A model generated the notes under the pieces. That model was not told the DNA's origin and ran no database searches. It was given only the letters and a program-made list of their open reading frames with translations. A stretch of 64,000 nt of DNA from Anderseniella sp. Alg231-50 (GTDB lineage Bacteria > Pseudomonadota > Alphaproteobacteria > Rhizobiales > Aestuariivirgaceae). A program made the translations under genes and the position numbers. The stretch is taken from contig NZ_LT703003.1 of the NCBI RefSeq assembly GCF_900149695.1, forward strand, positions 1,240,001-1,304,000, read 5' to 3'. The number at the start of each line of letters is the position of its first letter. Positions within the stretch are counted from its first letter, which is position 1. Shown piece by piece: positions 41,248-50,813 of this stretch.

Positions 41248-42299
41248 GCATGGCATCGGCCAAAACCACGTCTGGTAACTTCTTTGAGGATTTTTCCGTC
41301 GGCCAGGTCATCCGGCATGCGGTCCCGCGTACGGTGGGCGAGGGCGAACGCGCGCTTTATACCGGGCTGTACGGCATGCGCTGCGCCGTGCAGTCGTCGG
41401 ATGCCTTCGCCAGGGCAATCGGGTATGCCGAAGCCCCGCTGGACGACATGCTGGTGTTCCATATTGTATTCGGCAAGACCGTGCCGGATATTTCCCTCAA
41501 TGCCGTCGCCAATCTGGGATATGCCGATTGCCGCTTTCTGAAACCGGTGTTTGCAGGAGACACGCTGCATTCGCAGTCCGAGGTCATCGGCGTGAAGCAG
41601 AATTCAAACGGCAAGACCGGCGTGGTCTATGTGCGTTCGACGGGGACGAACCAGAACGGTGAACCGGTGCTGGAGTTTGTGCGCTGGGTCATGGTGCGCA
41701 AGCGTGATGCGGCATCGAACGCGCCTGATCCGGTCGTGCCGGAATTGCCGGACCATGTATCGCCCACCGATCTGGGTTCAGCGTGTCCGGTGATTGATCC
41801 GGCACTGTGGGATGCCGGTCTTTCCGGTTCGGCGCATTTCTGGGACGATTATGAAACCGGTGAGCGCATTGATCATGTCGACGGCATGACGGTGGAAGAA
41901 GCCGAACACATGCTGGCAACAAGGCTCTATCAGAACACCGCGAAAGTGCATTTCAACCAGTTCACCGAGGGCCAGGGCCGGTTTGGCCGCAGGCTGATCT
42001 ATGGCGGGCATGTGATTTCGCTGGCCCGTGCGCTGTCGTTCAACGGCTTGGCCAACGCGTTCCATATTGCAGCCATCAACGGCGGTGCGCACGTGGCACC
42101 ATTGTTTGCCGGTGAAACGGTTTTCAGCTGGTCCGAGGTGCGCGACACCGCAAGACTGGACGGCCGCGATGATGTCGCCGCCCTGCGCTTGCGCACTGTC
42201 GCGACCAAGGATGCACCGTGCAGTTCATACCCGGAAACCGGCGACGACGGCGTTATTCTTGATCTCGATTACTGGGCGCTGATGCCGGTCAGATCATAA
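41244..42299 (+). CDS. mch: Mesaconyl-CoA hydratase (double MaoC)
   Basis: 351-residue protein made of two MaoC (hot-dog) domains. The first has FFEDFSVGQVIRHAVPRTVGEGE and SSDAFARAIG; the second has DDYETGERIDHVDGMTVEEAEHM, VHFNQFTEGQGRFGRRLIYGG and HVISLARALSFNGLANAF. These sequences match the mesaconyl-C1-CoA hydratase of the ethylmalonyl-CoA pathway that I know from Rhodobacter sphaeroides. It makes beta-methylmalyl-CoA for the neighbouring lyase. The start overlaps the lyase stop by 4 bases. Sits 113 bases upstream of sdhC. Confidence 0.91.
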   Translation: MSMASAKTTSGNFFEDFSVGQVIRHAVPRTVGEGERALYTGLYGMRCAVQSSDAFARAIGYAEAPLDDMLVFHIVFGKTVPDISLNAVANLGYADCRFLKPVFAGDTLHSQSEVIGVKQNSNGKTGVVYVRSTGTNQNGEPVLEFVRWVMVRKRDAASNAPDPVVPELPDHVSPTDLGSACPVIDPALWDAGLSGSAHFWDDYETGERIDHVDGMTVEEAEHMLATRLYQNTAKVHFNQFTEGQGRFGRRLIYGGHVISLARALSFNGLANAFHIAAINGGAHVAPLFAGETVFSWSEVRDTARLDGRDDVAALRLRTVATKDAPCSSYPETGDDGVILDLDYWALMPVRS

Positions 42300-42412
42300 T
42301 GGGATGCGCCGACACGGAGCGAAATTAAACCAACAGCGCATTGCATGCGTTACGCTGCACATAGTATGACAGGGACGATCCTGCCCAGACGACATCATCA
42401 GGGACATTTCGA

Positions 42413-42808
42413 ATGGCGAATTCACCAATGAAAGAGCGGCCGCTCTCTCCGCATCTGAGTATCTACAAACCGATGCTCACCATGATGATGTCGATTGTGC
42501 ATCGTATCACCGGGGCGGGCTTGTATTTCGGCATGGCACTGTTCGTGTGGTGGTTGTTTTCGGCGGCGCATTCACAAAGCTATTTTGACTTTGTGCAAGG
42601 CTTCATCGGCTCGTGGTTCGGGCGCCTGGTACTGTTCGGTTTCACGTGGGCGCTGGTGCACCATGCACTTGGCGGGCTTCGGCATCTGCTCTGGGATACC
42701 GGGCGCGGCTTCGACCTGGAAAAAATAGAATGGATGGCGCGGGCAACCATTGCCGGCTCGGTCACCCTGACGCTGCTGATCTGGATTGCAGCCTATGCGG
42801 CGAGGTAA
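42413..42808 (+). CDS. sdhC: Succinate dehydrogenase cytochrome b556 subunit
   Basis: 131-residue membrane anchor of complex II. The start ERPLSPHLSIYKPMLTMMMSIVHRITGAGL has the SdhC signature with haem-proximal residues (SIVHRITG), and three helices follow. His in ALVHHALGGLRHLLWD is the usual haem b ligand. It leads the sdhCDAB operon; sdhD follows by 6 bases. The 113-base upstream region separates it from mch, so a promoter probably lies there. Confidence 0.95.
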   Translation: MANSPMKERPLSPHLSIYKPMLTMMMSIVHRITGAGLYFGMALFVWWLFSAAHSQSYFDFVQGFIGSWFGRLVLFGFTWALVHHALGGLRHLLWDTGRGFDLEKIEWMARATIAGSVTLTLLIWIAAYAAR

Positions 42809-42814
42809 CAAGAC

Positions 42815-43195
42815 ATGAGCATGAGAACACCATTGGGCAAAGTGCGCGGGCTGGGATCGGCCAAGTCCGGCACGGAGCATTTCTGGCAGCAGCGGCTGAC
42901 CGCAATTGCCAATATTCCGCTGGTGATCTTCCTGGCCTGGTTCTGCGTTTCCAAGGTGGGTGCTGATCGTGCGGAAATGGCGCAGGCGCTGTCCAACCCG
43001 CTGGTCGCGCTGATGCTGGTGTTCACCATTATCTCGATCACCTGGCACATGCGGCTCGGCATGCAGGTGGTCATTGAAGATTATGTGCATGGCGAGGGCA
43101 GCAAGCTGATCTGCCTGCTCGGCAATACGTTCTTCTCGCTGGCGGTGGCCCTGACCGGCCTGTTCGCCGTACTCAAGATTTCCTTCGGAGGCTGA
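42815..43195 (+). CDS. sdhD: Succinate dehydrogenase hydrophobic anchor subunit
   Basis: 126-residue second membrane anchor of complex II, with SdhC holding haem b and the ubiquinone site. It shows [26 protein letters not shown], a conserved N-terminal stretch, then three helices ([52 protein letters not shown]). [16 protein letters not shown] includes the conserved His and the quinone-site Asp/Tyr. GAGG precedes the ATG. Confidence 0.94.
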   Translation: MSMRTPLGKVRGLGSAKSGTEHFWQQRLTAIANIPLVIFLAWFCVSKVGADRAEMAQALSNPLVALMLVFTIISITWHMRLGMQVVIEDYVHGEGSKLICLLGNTFFSLAVALTGLFAVLKISFGG

Positions 43196-43202
43196 CCGGC
43201 AC

Positions 43203-45035
43203 ATGGCTGCGACGAACGCATACGAGTTTACCGATCACCAGTTTGACGTGGTTGTCGTCGGCGCCGGCGGCGCCGGTCTTCGCGCCACGCTTGGCATGGC
43301 CGAGCAGGGCCTCAGGACGGCCTGTATCTCCAAGGTGTTCCCGACCCGGTCGCATACGGTGGCGGCGCAGGGCGGCATTGCCGCCAGCCTGCACAATATG
43401 GGGCCCGACCACTGGCAGTGGCACATGTATGACACGGTGAAAGGATCCGACTGGCTGGGTGACACCGACGCCATGGAATACCTGGCACGCGAGGCACCGG
43501 CGGCGGTTTATGAACTTGAGCACTATGGCGTGCCGTTCAGCCGGACCGAAGAGGGCAAGATCTACCAGCGCCCGTTCGGCGGGCACATGCAGAATTTTGG
43601 GGACGGTCCGCCGGTGCAACGTACCTGCGCTGCGGCTGACCGGACCGGGCATGCCATCCTGCACACGCTTTACGGGCAAAGCCTGAAACACCATGCGGAA
43701 TTCTTCATCGAGTATTTCGCCATCGACCTGATCATGTCCGACGACAGTGTCTGCACCGGCGTGGTGGCGTGGAACCTGGAAGACGGCACCATGCACCGGT
43801 TTGCCGCCAAGATGGTGGTGCTGGCGACAGGCGGCTATGGCCGCTCGTACTTTTCCGCGACATCCGCCCATACCTGTACCGGCGACGGCAACGGCATGGC
43901 GGCGCGGGCCGGTCTGCCGCTGCAGGACATGGAGTTCGTGCAGTTCCATCCGACCGGGATTTACGGTGCCGGCTGCCTGATCACCGAGGGCGCGCGCGGC
44001 GAGGGCGGTTACCTGACCAATTCCGAGGGCGAGCGTTTCATGGAGCGTTATGCACCCAACGCCAAGGACCTTGCATCGCGTGATGTGGTGTCGCGCTGCA
44101 TGACCATGGAAATTCGCGATGGCCGCGGGGTCGGCAAGGACAAGGACCATATCCACCTGCACCTGGACCATCTTGATCCGGCTGTTCTGCACGAGCGTCT
44201 GCCCGGTATTTCCGAGAGCGCCAAGATTTTTGCCGGCGTCGACCTGACCCGTGAACCGATCCCGGTTCTGCCGACGGTGCACTACAATATGGGCGGTATT
44301 CCTACCAACTACTGGGGCGAGGTTCTCAACCCTACCAAGAAGGATCCCGACGCTATCCAGCCGGGCCTGATGGCGGTAGGTGAGGCTGGATGTGCATCGG
44401 TGCACGGCGCCAACCGACTGGGGTCAAATTCGCTTATCGACCTGGTGGTGTTCGGCCGTGCAGCTGCGATACGGGCCGGCAAGGTGGTCGACCGTGACGA
44501 ACCTGTACCGGCCATCAATGAAGCCGGTGTCGACAAGATCATGGGCCGGTTTGATCGCCTTCGTCAGGCGTCGGGTGCGGTGCCGACGGCAAACCTGCGT
44601 CTTGAAATGCAGCGCGCCATGCAGGAAGACGCGGCTGTTTTCCGAACCCAGGACACGCTGGCACAAGGCTGCAAGCGGCTTGATGCGGCATGGAAGAAGA
44701 TGTCCGACCTGAAGGTGACCGACAGATCAATGATCTGGAATTCAGACCTGGTGGAAACGCTGGAACTGGAAAACCTGATGGCAAGCGCCATCACCACCGT
44801 TTATTCCGCCGAAGCGCGCAAGGAAAGCCGTGGCGCGCATGCGCGCGAGGATTACAAGGCAGGCCCCTATGACGGGCGTGACGACAAGAACTGGCGCAAG
44901 CACACGCTGTCGTGGGTTGATGACAAGGGCAAGGTCAAGCTGGATTATCGTCCGGTGCACACCGAGCCCCTGACGACACCGGCCGAAGGCGGTATCGACC
45001 CGAAGAAAATCGCGCCAAAAGCGCGGGTTTACTAG
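43203..45035 (+). CDS. sdhA: Succinate dehydrogenase flavoprotein subunit
   Basis: 610-residue catalytic subunit that oxidises succinate to fumarate with covalently bound [22 protein letters not shown] is the dinucleotide fold; the FAD-linked His is in [15 protein letters not shown]. Substrate-site sequences are [23 protein letters not shown], with [14 protein letters not shown] and [16 protein letters not shown]. Length and C-terminus ([12 protein letters not shown]) are standard. Starts 7 bases after sdhD. Confidence 0.98.
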   Translation: MAATNAYEFTDHQFDVVVVGAGGAGLRATLGMAEQGLRTACISKVFPTRSHTVAAQGGIAASLHNMGPDHWQWHMYDTVKGSDWLGDTDAMEYLAREAPAAVYELEHYGVPFSRTEEGKIYQRPFGGHMQNFGDGPPVQRTCAAADRTGHAILHTLYGQSLKHHAEFFIEYFAIDLIMSDDSVCTGVVAWNLEDGTMHRFAAKMVVLATGGYGRSYFSATSAHTCTGDGNGMAARAGLPLQDMEFVQFHPTGIYGAGCLITEGARGEGGYLTNSEGERFMERYAPNAKDLASRDVVSRCMTMEIRDGRGVGKDKDHIHLHLDHLDPAVLHERLPGISESAKIFAGVDLTREPIPVLPTVHYNMGGIPTNYWGEVLNPTKKDPDAIQPGLMAVGEAGCASVHGANRLGSNSLIDLVVFGRAAAIRAGKVVDRDEPVPAINEAGVDKIMGRFDRLRQASGAVPTANLRLEMQRAMQEDAAVFRTQDTLAQGCKRLDAAWKKMSDLKVTDRSMIWNSDLVETLELENLMASAITTVYSAEARKESRGAHAREDYKAGPYDGRDDKNWRKHTLSWVDDKGKVKLDYRPVHTEPLTTPAEGGIDPKKIAPKARVY

Positions 45036-45060
45036 GTCACAGGGTACGGGACAGGAAAAC

Positions 45061-45840
45061 ATGGTTGAACTGACACTTCCAAAAAACTCCCAGGTCGGCG
45101 AAGGCAAAGTGTGGCCGAAGCCTGATGGTGCAAACCGTACCCGCGAGTTCAAGGTGTATCGCTGGAGCCCGGATGACGACTCCAACCCGCAGGTTGATAC
45201 CTATACGATTGACCTGGACGATTGCGGGCCGATGGTCCTCGACGCGCTGATCAAGATCAAGAACGAGATTGATCCGACGCTGACCTTCCGGCGCTCGTGC
45301 CGGGAAGGCATTTGCGGATCATGTGCCATGAACATTGACGGCACCAACACGCTGGCCTGCACCCGTGGCATTGATGAAGTGGACGGTGACGTTCGGGTTT
45401 ATCCGCTGCCGCACATGCCGGTGGTCAAGGACCTGGTGCCGGACCTGTCACGGTTTTATGCGCAGCACCGCTCGATCGAACCGTGGCTCAAGACCGAAAC
45501 GCCTGAGCCCAGGACCGAATGGAAGCAGTCGCACCAGGACCGTGAAAAGCTCGATGGCCTGTACGAGTGCATTCTGTGCGCGTGCTGTTCGACGTCGTGC
45601 CCGTCCTACTGGTGGAATGGCGATCGCTATCTCGGGCCTGCCATCCTGCTGCAGGCGTACCGCTGGCTGATTGATTCACGTGACGAGGCGACCGGTGAGC
45701 GGCTTGATGATCTGGAAGACCCATTCCGGTTGTACAGGTGCCACACCATCATGAACTGCTCCAAGGCCTGCCCGAAGGGTTTGAACCCGGCAAAGGCCAT
45801 TGCGGAGATCAAGAAAATGATGGTCGAGCGCCGGGTGTAG
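45061..45840 (+). CDS. sdhB: Succinate dehydrogenase iron-sulfur subunit
   Basis: 259-residue electron-transfer subunit. The N-terminal plant-type ferredoxin domain ligates [2Fe-2S] through [15 protein letters not shown] and NTLACTRG. The C-terminal domain binds [4Fe-4S] and [3Fe-4S] through [18 protein letters not shown] and [17 protein letters not shown]. It is the last gene of sdhCDAB, 25 bases after sdhA. Confidence 0.98.
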   Translation: MVELTLPKNSQVGEGKVWPKPDGANRTREFKVYRWSPDDDSNPQVDTYTIDLDDCGPMVLDALIKIKNEIDPTLTFRRSCREGICGSCAMNIDGTNTLACTRGIDEVDGDVRVYPLPHMPVVKDLVPDLSRFYAQHRSIEPWLKTETPEPRTEWKQSHQDREKLDGLYECILCACCSTSCPSYWWNGDRYLGPAILLQAYRWLIDSRDEATGERLDDLEDPFRLYRCHTIMNCSKACPKGLNPAKAIAEIKKMMVERRV

Positions 45841-45907
45841 ACATTTCCGGTTTTGCTGAAACTGCGGTAGATTGACGGCTTCACTGGTTTGCTGGAGTGT
45901 GCCGGAA

Positions 45908-46894
45908 ATGCGATGCCTCTCAAGTCTTTTTCTGTCCCTGTTGATAGTGGCATCATCGCCTGCACAGGCATTTGATTGCGCCAAGGCAAGTACCGAGACA
46001 GAAAAACTGATCTGTTCCGACGATGGCCTCAAGCAGGCAGACGATGATCTTGGCCGGGCGTGGCGCAAGGCACGCGGGCTGGTCGGCGAGGCGGAGTTCA
46101 AGCTGCTGCGGCAGAACCAGCGGGCCTGGCTGAAGACCCGCGACGCACGCTGCGGGTACGGCAGTGATGCGGAACGGATTGCCTGTCTGGCGCAGCAAAC
46201 CACACAGCGCACATTGATCATTGCGGCGAAAGCGAAGACCGGGCCGGGATCCGATGCCGCCATGGTGCCGTTCGCCAGGGCCCAGGCAGGATCAAAGACG
46301 GCCTATGAGGTTGAAATCGCCGGGGTGCGGTTTGCCACTCCCGCCGAAGCCGGGAAAGCGTCATTCAACAAGGTGGTGGATGATCTGGTCAGCCAGGCGC
46401 CGTTCACCGAAAAGATCGATTTCGAGACGGCAGGTCAGCTCAGCTACAATCAATCCATCACCCTGGAATATGCCGCGCCCAACCTGGTGTCGGCGCTGGT
46501 GCAGACATGGCGCTATGACGGCGGCGCGCACGGCAATTATGTCTTTTCCTCCATTAATGTCAGTCCCGACACCGGCGAGCTGACCTATGACAGGCTGTTT
46601 TCACCGGACGCGAAGGCGAAGCTCGCTGATGTGTGCGAAAACCGGCTTTACGGCCATGACACGGACAAGGCTGTCGGCAAGGCGCAACTCAAGGAGATGT
46701 TTTTTCCTGAGCATGAGAAGACCGTTCTCACGGCGATTGGCAATCTGTCTGCGTGGACCTTCAGGGCAGACGGGGCCAGGGTGCATTTTTCACCTTATGA
46801 ACTGGCGCCTTATGCCGCCGGCAGCTTTGAATGCCGGCTACCGCTGGCCGTGTTGCGCAAGCTGTCCAAAGCCGCGCAACACCTGCCGCAATGA
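45908..46894 (+). CDS. Exported protein with LprI-like and DUF3298-like domains
   Basis: 328 residues from the ATG at 45908 (GGAG upstream). Signal peptide MRCLSSLFLSLLIVASSPAQA, then an LprI/DUF1311-like domain with four cysteines: FDCAKASTETEKLICSD, LRQNQRAWLKTRDARCGYGS and IACLAQQTTQR. The C-terminal half shows TAYEVEIAGVRFATP and YDGGAHGNYVFSSINV, then SPDTGELTYDRLFSPDAK, typical of DUF3298/DUF4163-type periplasmic proteins related to lysozyme-inhibitor families. Likely a periplasmic protein; inhibition of lysozyme is only a suggestion. No clear operon partner. Confidence 0.8.
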   Translation: MRCLSSLFLSLLIVASSPAQAFDCAKASTETEKLICSDDGLKQADDDLGRAWRKARGLVGEAEFKLLRQNQRAWLKTRDARCGYGSDAERIACLAQQTTQRTLIIAAKAKTGPGSDAAMVPFARAQAGSKTAYEVEIAGVRFATPAEAGKASFNKVVDDLVSQAPFTEKIDFETAGQLSYNQSITLEYAAPNLVSALVQTWRYDGGAHGNYVFSSINVSPDTGELTYDRLFSPDAKAKLADVCENRLYGHDTDKAVGKAQLKEMFFPEHEKTVLTAIGNLSAWTFRADGARVHFSPYELAPYAAGSFECRLPLAVLRKLSKAAQHLPQ

Positions 46895-47005
46895 TGAAAA
46901 CGGGCATGGTTAACTGAATGTCAATCTGGTTGCTGCAATTTTACCCAACAGGAGTTCAACGCGACTCGGGATTGATGCAGTCAGTCAGTCAAGGACACGA
47001 AACCC

Positions 47006-47434
47006 ATGCAAAATGCCGCTTTATCCGTAGATACAGCCAAGCCGACACCGCCTGTGACGGTGGCCTACCCATCCGCGCAGTGTGAAAACAGCCCCTATTC
47101 CAGCATTGTCGGGCGGGGCAGTGTGCCGTTATTGATCGAAGATTGCCTGCTGGCGGAAGTGCCGCGCGACCAGTTGAACCGCGAATGGGAGGCCTGCAAG
47201 ACGATTTCCGATGTGGATGCGGCCGACTATTGCCGCCGTGCGGCAGGGCGTCTGTCACGCGCTTTTGAAAGCGAAATTGCGTCAGCAGACCTGTCTGATA
47301 TTGTTGCCAATGCGGCGGTGTTGTTCCTGCTTTCACTGCGCAAGAGCGGTGTTGCCTCACCGGACCAGATTGGTCCCTGCGAGGTGTGTTATGACGGCAC
47401 GGAAGACGGCGGCCGGGTCAGCGCGGCCGGCTAA
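47006..47434 (+). CDS. Hypothetical protein, 142 residues
   Basis: Unrecognised. Mostly hydrophilic and helical after residue 50 (LIEDCLLAEVPRDQLNREWEACK, DYCRRAAGRLSRAFESEIA), with a Cys-x2-Cys near the end (GPCEVCYDG) and other cysteines at positions that could bind a metal. AAGGACACGAAACCC precedes the ATG. No transmembrane segment or signal peptide. Short spacing (36 bases) to the VOC-family gene suggests a two-gene unit. Confidence 0.6.
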   Translation: MQNAALSVDTAKPTPPVTVAYPSAQCENSPYSSIVGRGSVPLLIEDCLLAEVPRDQLNREWEACKTISDVDAADYCRRAAGRLSRAFESEIASADLSDIVANAAVLFLLSLRKSGVASPDQIGPCEVCYDGTEDGGRVSAAG

Positions 47435-47470
47435 TTCGCATTTGCCGGCGATCTGTGGTCTTGTCAGGCA

Positions 47471-47911
47471 ATGACTGACGAAAGTATTCCGCAAGAACCG
47501 TTCATGGATGCAGTGGAGTTCGGGCACTCGCTCGGACCGGGCATCGGCTTCAACCTGCTGGTCAGCGACACCTCGAAACACCGCGATTTTGCCGTTGCGG
47601 TGCTGGGGGCAAAGGTTGTGCATCACAGTGACGATTTTTCGGTGTTCTCGCTGAGCGGGTCGATATGGATGGTGCATGCCGACCATACCTACAAGACCAA
47701 TGTCCTTTACGGCATTGCCACCCAGGCGCAGGGCCGCGGCGCCGGTGCGGAGCTGAGAGCCTATGGCGTGGATCCGGACAATGCGGAAACGGCCGCGCGC
47801 GCCGGCGGATGGACGGTACTGGCCGGCGCCATGGATAAGCCGCACGGGCTGCGCGAGGCGGTTATCCTTGATGACGACGGTTACGCCTGGGTGCCGGGAG
47901 TGGCGATTTAG
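47471..47911 (+). CDS. VOC (glyoxalase/dioxygenase) superfamily protein
   Basis: 146 residues of VOC fold: GIGFNLLVSDTSKHRDFAVAV, LGAKVVHHSDDFSVFSLSGS, WMVHADHTYKTN, then GAGAELRAYGVDPDNAETAA with metal-ligand-like Glu and a final beta strand REAVILDDDGYAWVPG. Members bind metal and small substrates; the activity here is unknown. The start is ATG 47471 (an internal ATG at 47504 is also in frame). Cotranscribed with the preceding hypothetical gene. Confidence 0.75.
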   Translation: MTDESIPQEPFMDAVEFGHSLGPGIGFNLLVSDTSKHRDFAVAVLGAKVVHHSDDFSVFSLSGSIWMVHADHTYKTNVLYGIATQAQGRGAGAELRAYGVDPDNAETAARAGGWTVLAGAMDKPHGLREAVILDDDGYAWVPGVAI

Positions 47912-47968
47912 GGGTGGGGTTCATGGAGCGGGTGAAAGCACTGTCGTGCAACTCCGAGCTCTCAGCGT

Positions 47969-48190
47969 CTAACCAAGATTCAACTCTACGCAATTGAGCT
48001 CGTAGTAAACGTATGCCCATGTCAGGCCACCAAAGATTGCCGCAACGGCCGCCACTATCGCCGCGTCTGTTCGGCCAAGTTTTCTCAGTACAAGAGCAAG
48101 GACAAGGCCGAGTATTGCAATGCCCCAACTTTCAAAGTCCAGGAAAGTAGAGTGGAGGCATTCTTCAAAAGACATTGAATCTGAATTCAT
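47969..48190 (-). CDS. Small hypothetical membrane protein
   Basis: 73 residues from the ATG at 48190; a TTG upstream would add 7 residues. Two hydrophobic helices (SWGIAILGLVLALVL and AAIVAAVAAIFGGLTWAYVYY) with a short basic loop (RKLGRTD) between them. The base composition is more AT-rich than neighbouring genes, the ribosome-binding site is weak and no family is recognisable, so this could be a recently acquired or decaying gene. Confidence 0.5.
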   Translation of the reverse strand: MNSDSMSFEECLHSTFLDFESWGIAILGLVLALVLRKLGRTDAAIVAAVAAIFGGLTWAYVYYELNCVELNLG

Positions 48191-48253
48191 CGCGATCTGG
48201 CCGGTTATCAATCCTCATGAGTTAGATAAACGGCAAACTTGGCATGTACCGCC

Positions 48254-48847
48254 TCACATCGAGCCTGACTTGAGCCATTTATTCCGCAAAAGGGAATTCG
48301 TGTAGCAGATGGCCTCGCCATAGACTTCCTCGATGATGGAGGATGGCATCGGCCACGGCAGGCGAACCTCGCCGCAGGCTTCGTCGCCGTCGACGAAGTT
48401 CAGGTCGGCATTGTGCTTGTCGGCCAGATGCCGCATGCGACGGTTCGACGACCTGCACCACAGCATGACCGAACTGACGCCGCGATTTTGCAAAGCTGCG
48501 ATGATGCGGGCAAACAGGGCATCGCCGACGCCCTTGTCCTGCCATTCCGGCACCACGGAAAATGCCGCTTCCGCACGCACCGGCAAACTGTTTGCAAGCA
48601 GCTTTATCTCGCCGACACCCAGCAATTCGCCGTCTACGAAGGCGCCGAACACCATATTGCCGTTCGAGAATGCCGAACGCGCATAAATATCAAGAAAACT
48701 GTCATGGACGCAGCTGCCGAAGCGCATGGCCCGTGAAGCCGGATCAAGCCGGTCGAAATGGCTTCTGAACAAGTCCTGCTCGCTACTCCAAAGCCTGCGG
48801 ATTGTAATGGCGGTTGCCGTCTCCAACACGGTGGAATGCATTGTCAT
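48254..48847 (-). CDS. GNAT family N-acetyltransferase
   Basis: 197-residue acetyl-CoA-dependent transferase fold. ATAITIRRLWSSEQDLFRSHFDRLD resembles the start of GNATs linked to acetyl-CoA/ADP-forming ligases, with ASRAMRFG following. The acetyl-CoA loop is seen as VVPEWQDKGVGDALFARI (Q/RxxGxG/A), and HLADKHNADLNF is the C-terminal strand-helix. AAAGGAT precedes the ATG. It is divergent from mmsA across a region with a 15-bp inverted repeat. Substrate unknown. Confidence 0.87.
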   Translation of the reverse strand: MTMHSTVLETATAITIRRLWSSEQDLFRSHFDRLDPASRAMRFGSCVHDSFLDIYARSAFSNGNMVFGAFVDGELLGVGEIKLLANSLPVRAEAAFSVVPEWQDKGVGDALFARIIAALQNRGVSSVMLWCRSSNRRMRHLADKHNADLNFVDGDEACGEVRLPWPMPSSIIEEVYGEAICYTNSLLRNKWLKSGSM

Positions 48848-48906
48848 GGTATTATCCTTTTCAGCCCCCCGTTTGAAAAACCAAGTCTACTGCAGGATAA
48901 TGTAGT

Positions 48907-48949
48907 GTTGCATTGCAGCATGGTGAAGGCCAAAATGCTGCGTTGCAAC
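48907..48949. promoter_or_regulatory. Long inverted repeat between GNAT and mmsA genes
   Basis: GTTGCATTGCAGCAT (48907-48921) faces ATGCTGCGTTGCAAC (48935-48949): 13 of 15 positions pair, with 13 bases between. A third half-site, ATGCTGCAAC, is at 48980. It lies about 60 bases upstream of the GNAT start and 155 upstream of the mmsA start. Such TTGCA/TGCAA sites resemble targets reported for short-chain acyl-CoA regulators, but that is a weak resemblance. Confidence 0.55.
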
Positions 48950-49102
48950 AAAAAGTGATGACGAAGCCGCCACAATCATAATGCTGCAACGGCACGCAAA
49001 CTGATGCTTGCCTAAGCCTATCAGGCTGATTAGGTTTCGCCCGGATTGGAACAACAAATTCAAGGGAGCTGTCCGCCGACAGCGGACGGGTATGTGCTGA
49101 GT

Positions 49103-50602
49103 ATGGTCAAGGAAATCGGTCACTTCATTGGCGGTAAACTGGTTGCGGGGACATCAGGGCGGTTTGCCGATGTTTTCGACCCGAACACGGGAGAGGTTCA
49201 GGCGAAAGTCGCCCTGGCCAGTGAAGCCGAGCTGAAAACGGCTGTTGCAGACGCCAAGGCGGCACAGCCGGCATGGGCGGCGACGAACCCGCAGCGGCGC
49301 GCCCGCGTCATGGCAAAGTTTGTCGAACTGGTGAACGCCGAAAAGGAAGAGCTTGCCCAGATGCTGTCTTCCGAACACGGCAAGACCATACCCGACAGCC
49401 ACGGCGATATTCAGCGCGGCATCGAGGTGTGTGAGTTTGCCACCGGCATTCCGCACCTGCTGAAGGGCGAGTACACCCAGAATGCAGGCCCCGGCATCGA
49501 CATTTACTCCATGCGTCAGGCGCTCGGCGTCACCGCCGGCATCACACCGTTCAATTTCCCCGCGATGATCCCGATGTGGAAGTTCGCGCCGGCCATCGCA
49601 TGCGGCAACGCGTTTATCCTGAAACCGTCCGAGCGCGACCCGTCGGTACCGATGCGGCTGGCTGAACTGATGATGGAAGCGGGTCTTCCCGCCGGTATCC
49701 TGAACGTGGTCAACGGCGACAAGGCATCGGTTGATGCGATCCTTGACGATGAAGACATTCAGGCCGTCGGGTTTGTCGGCTCAACGGCAATTGCCGAATA
49801 TGTCTATTCGCGCGGCTGTGCCGCCGGAAAACGGGTGCAGTGCTTCGGCGGTGCGAAAAACCACATGATCATCATGCCGGATGCGGACATGGACCAGGCG
49901 GTCGATGCGCTGATCGGTGCCGGTTACGGCTCGGCCGGTGAGCGCTGCATGGCGATTTCCGTCGCGGTTCCGGTGGGTGAAGAAACTGCAAACAGGCTGG
50001 TCAGCAAGCTGATGCCGCGGGTTGAGAACCTGCGCATTGGTCCGTCAACCGACCGGGAAGCCGATTACGGGCCCGTGGTCACCGGCCAGGCGCTGGACCG
50101 GATTCGCGATTATGTCGAAGTCGGTATCGGTGAAGGTGCAACGCTTGCCGTGGACGGCCGTGACTTCAAGATGCAGGGTTATGAAAACGGCTACTTCATG
50201 GGCGGCTGCCTGTTCGACAATGTGACCAAGGACATGCGCATCTACAAGGAAGAGATTTTCGGTCCGGTATTGTCGGTGGTGCGGGCCAAGAATTATGAAG
50301 AAGCACTTGATCTGCCGATGAGCCATGAATACGGCAATGGTGTAGCCATCTATACCCGCGACGGCGACGCGGCGCGTGACTTTGCCGACCGCATCAATAT
50401 CGGCATGGTCGGCGTCAATGTGCCGATCCCGGTGCCGTTGGCCTATTACACGTTCGGCGGCTGGAAAAAGTCATCGTTCGGGGACCTGAACCAGCATGGC
50501 CCGGACTCGGTGCGATTTTATACGCGCACCAAGACCGTCACCTCGCGCTGGCCGTCCGGCATCAAGGACGGTGCGGAGTTCTCCATTCCGACCATGAACT
50601 AG
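49103..50602 (+). CDS. mmsA: Methylmalonate-semialdehyde dehydrogenase (CoA-acylating)
   Basis: 499-residue aldehyde-dehydrogenase superfamily enzyme producing propionyl-CoA (from valine or myo-inositol breakdown) with NAD and CoA. MVKEIGHFIGGKLVAGTSGR is the typical start; catalytic Cys is in YGSAGERCMAISVAVP; SALGVTAGITPFNFPAM-like and VGFVGSTAIAEYVY contribute the cofactor fold. The family's missing catalytic Glu region is FGGAKNHMIIMPDAD, which fits MmsA. The propionyl-CoA produced can enter the TCA cycle as succinyl-CoA through methylmalonyl-CoA. A promoter region with an inverted repeat lies upstream, a terminator downstream. Confidence 0.95.
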   Translation: MVKEIGHFIGGKLVAGTSGRFADVFDPNTGEVQAKVALASEAELKTAVADAKAAQPAWAATNPQRRARVMAKFVELVNAEKEELAQMLSSEHGKTIPDSHGDIQRGIEVCEFATGIPHLLKGEYTQNAGPGIDIYSMRQALGVTAGITPFNFPAMIPMWKFAPAIACGNAFILKPSERDPSVPMRLAELMMEAGLPAGILNVVNGDKASVDAILDDEDIQAVGFVGSTAIAEYVYSRGCAAGKRVQCFGGAKNHMIIMPDADMDQAVDALIGAGYGSAGERCMAISVAVPVGEETANRLVSKLMPRVENLRIGPSTDREADYGPVVTGQALDRIRDYVEVGIGEGATLAVDGRDFKMQGYENGYFMGGCLFDNVTKDMRIYKEEIFGPVLSVVRAKNYEEALDLPMSHEYGNGVAIYTRDGDAARDFADRINIGMVGVNVPIPVPLAYYTFGGWKKSSFGDLNQHGPDSVRFYTRTKTVTSRWPSGIKDGAEFSIPTMN

Positions 50603-50636
50603 AGCAGAACTGCTTGAGATTGCAGTTGCCGGTACA

Positions 50637-50664
50637 ACAGCCGCGGACAACAGTTCGCGGCTGT
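50637..50664 (+). terminator. Hairpin after mmsA
   Basis: Perfect 9-bp stem ACAGCCGCG/CGCGGCTGT (50637-50645 and 50656-50664) with a 10-base loop, 34 bases past the stop, followed by CTTGTTT. Probable terminator. Confidence 0.7.
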
Positions 50665-50813
50665 CTTGTTTAAAGCTTTGTTTATCATGTCTTTAATTCA
50701 GTACACGCCCGGCGGCTTTGTAGAGCGGGTTGGAGCGAACTTTGTGACGTATCGTTAACACCCGTCATGCGACGCTCAGTTCCTGAATTTCCGGGTTTGG
50801 GGACGAAAAAGAC

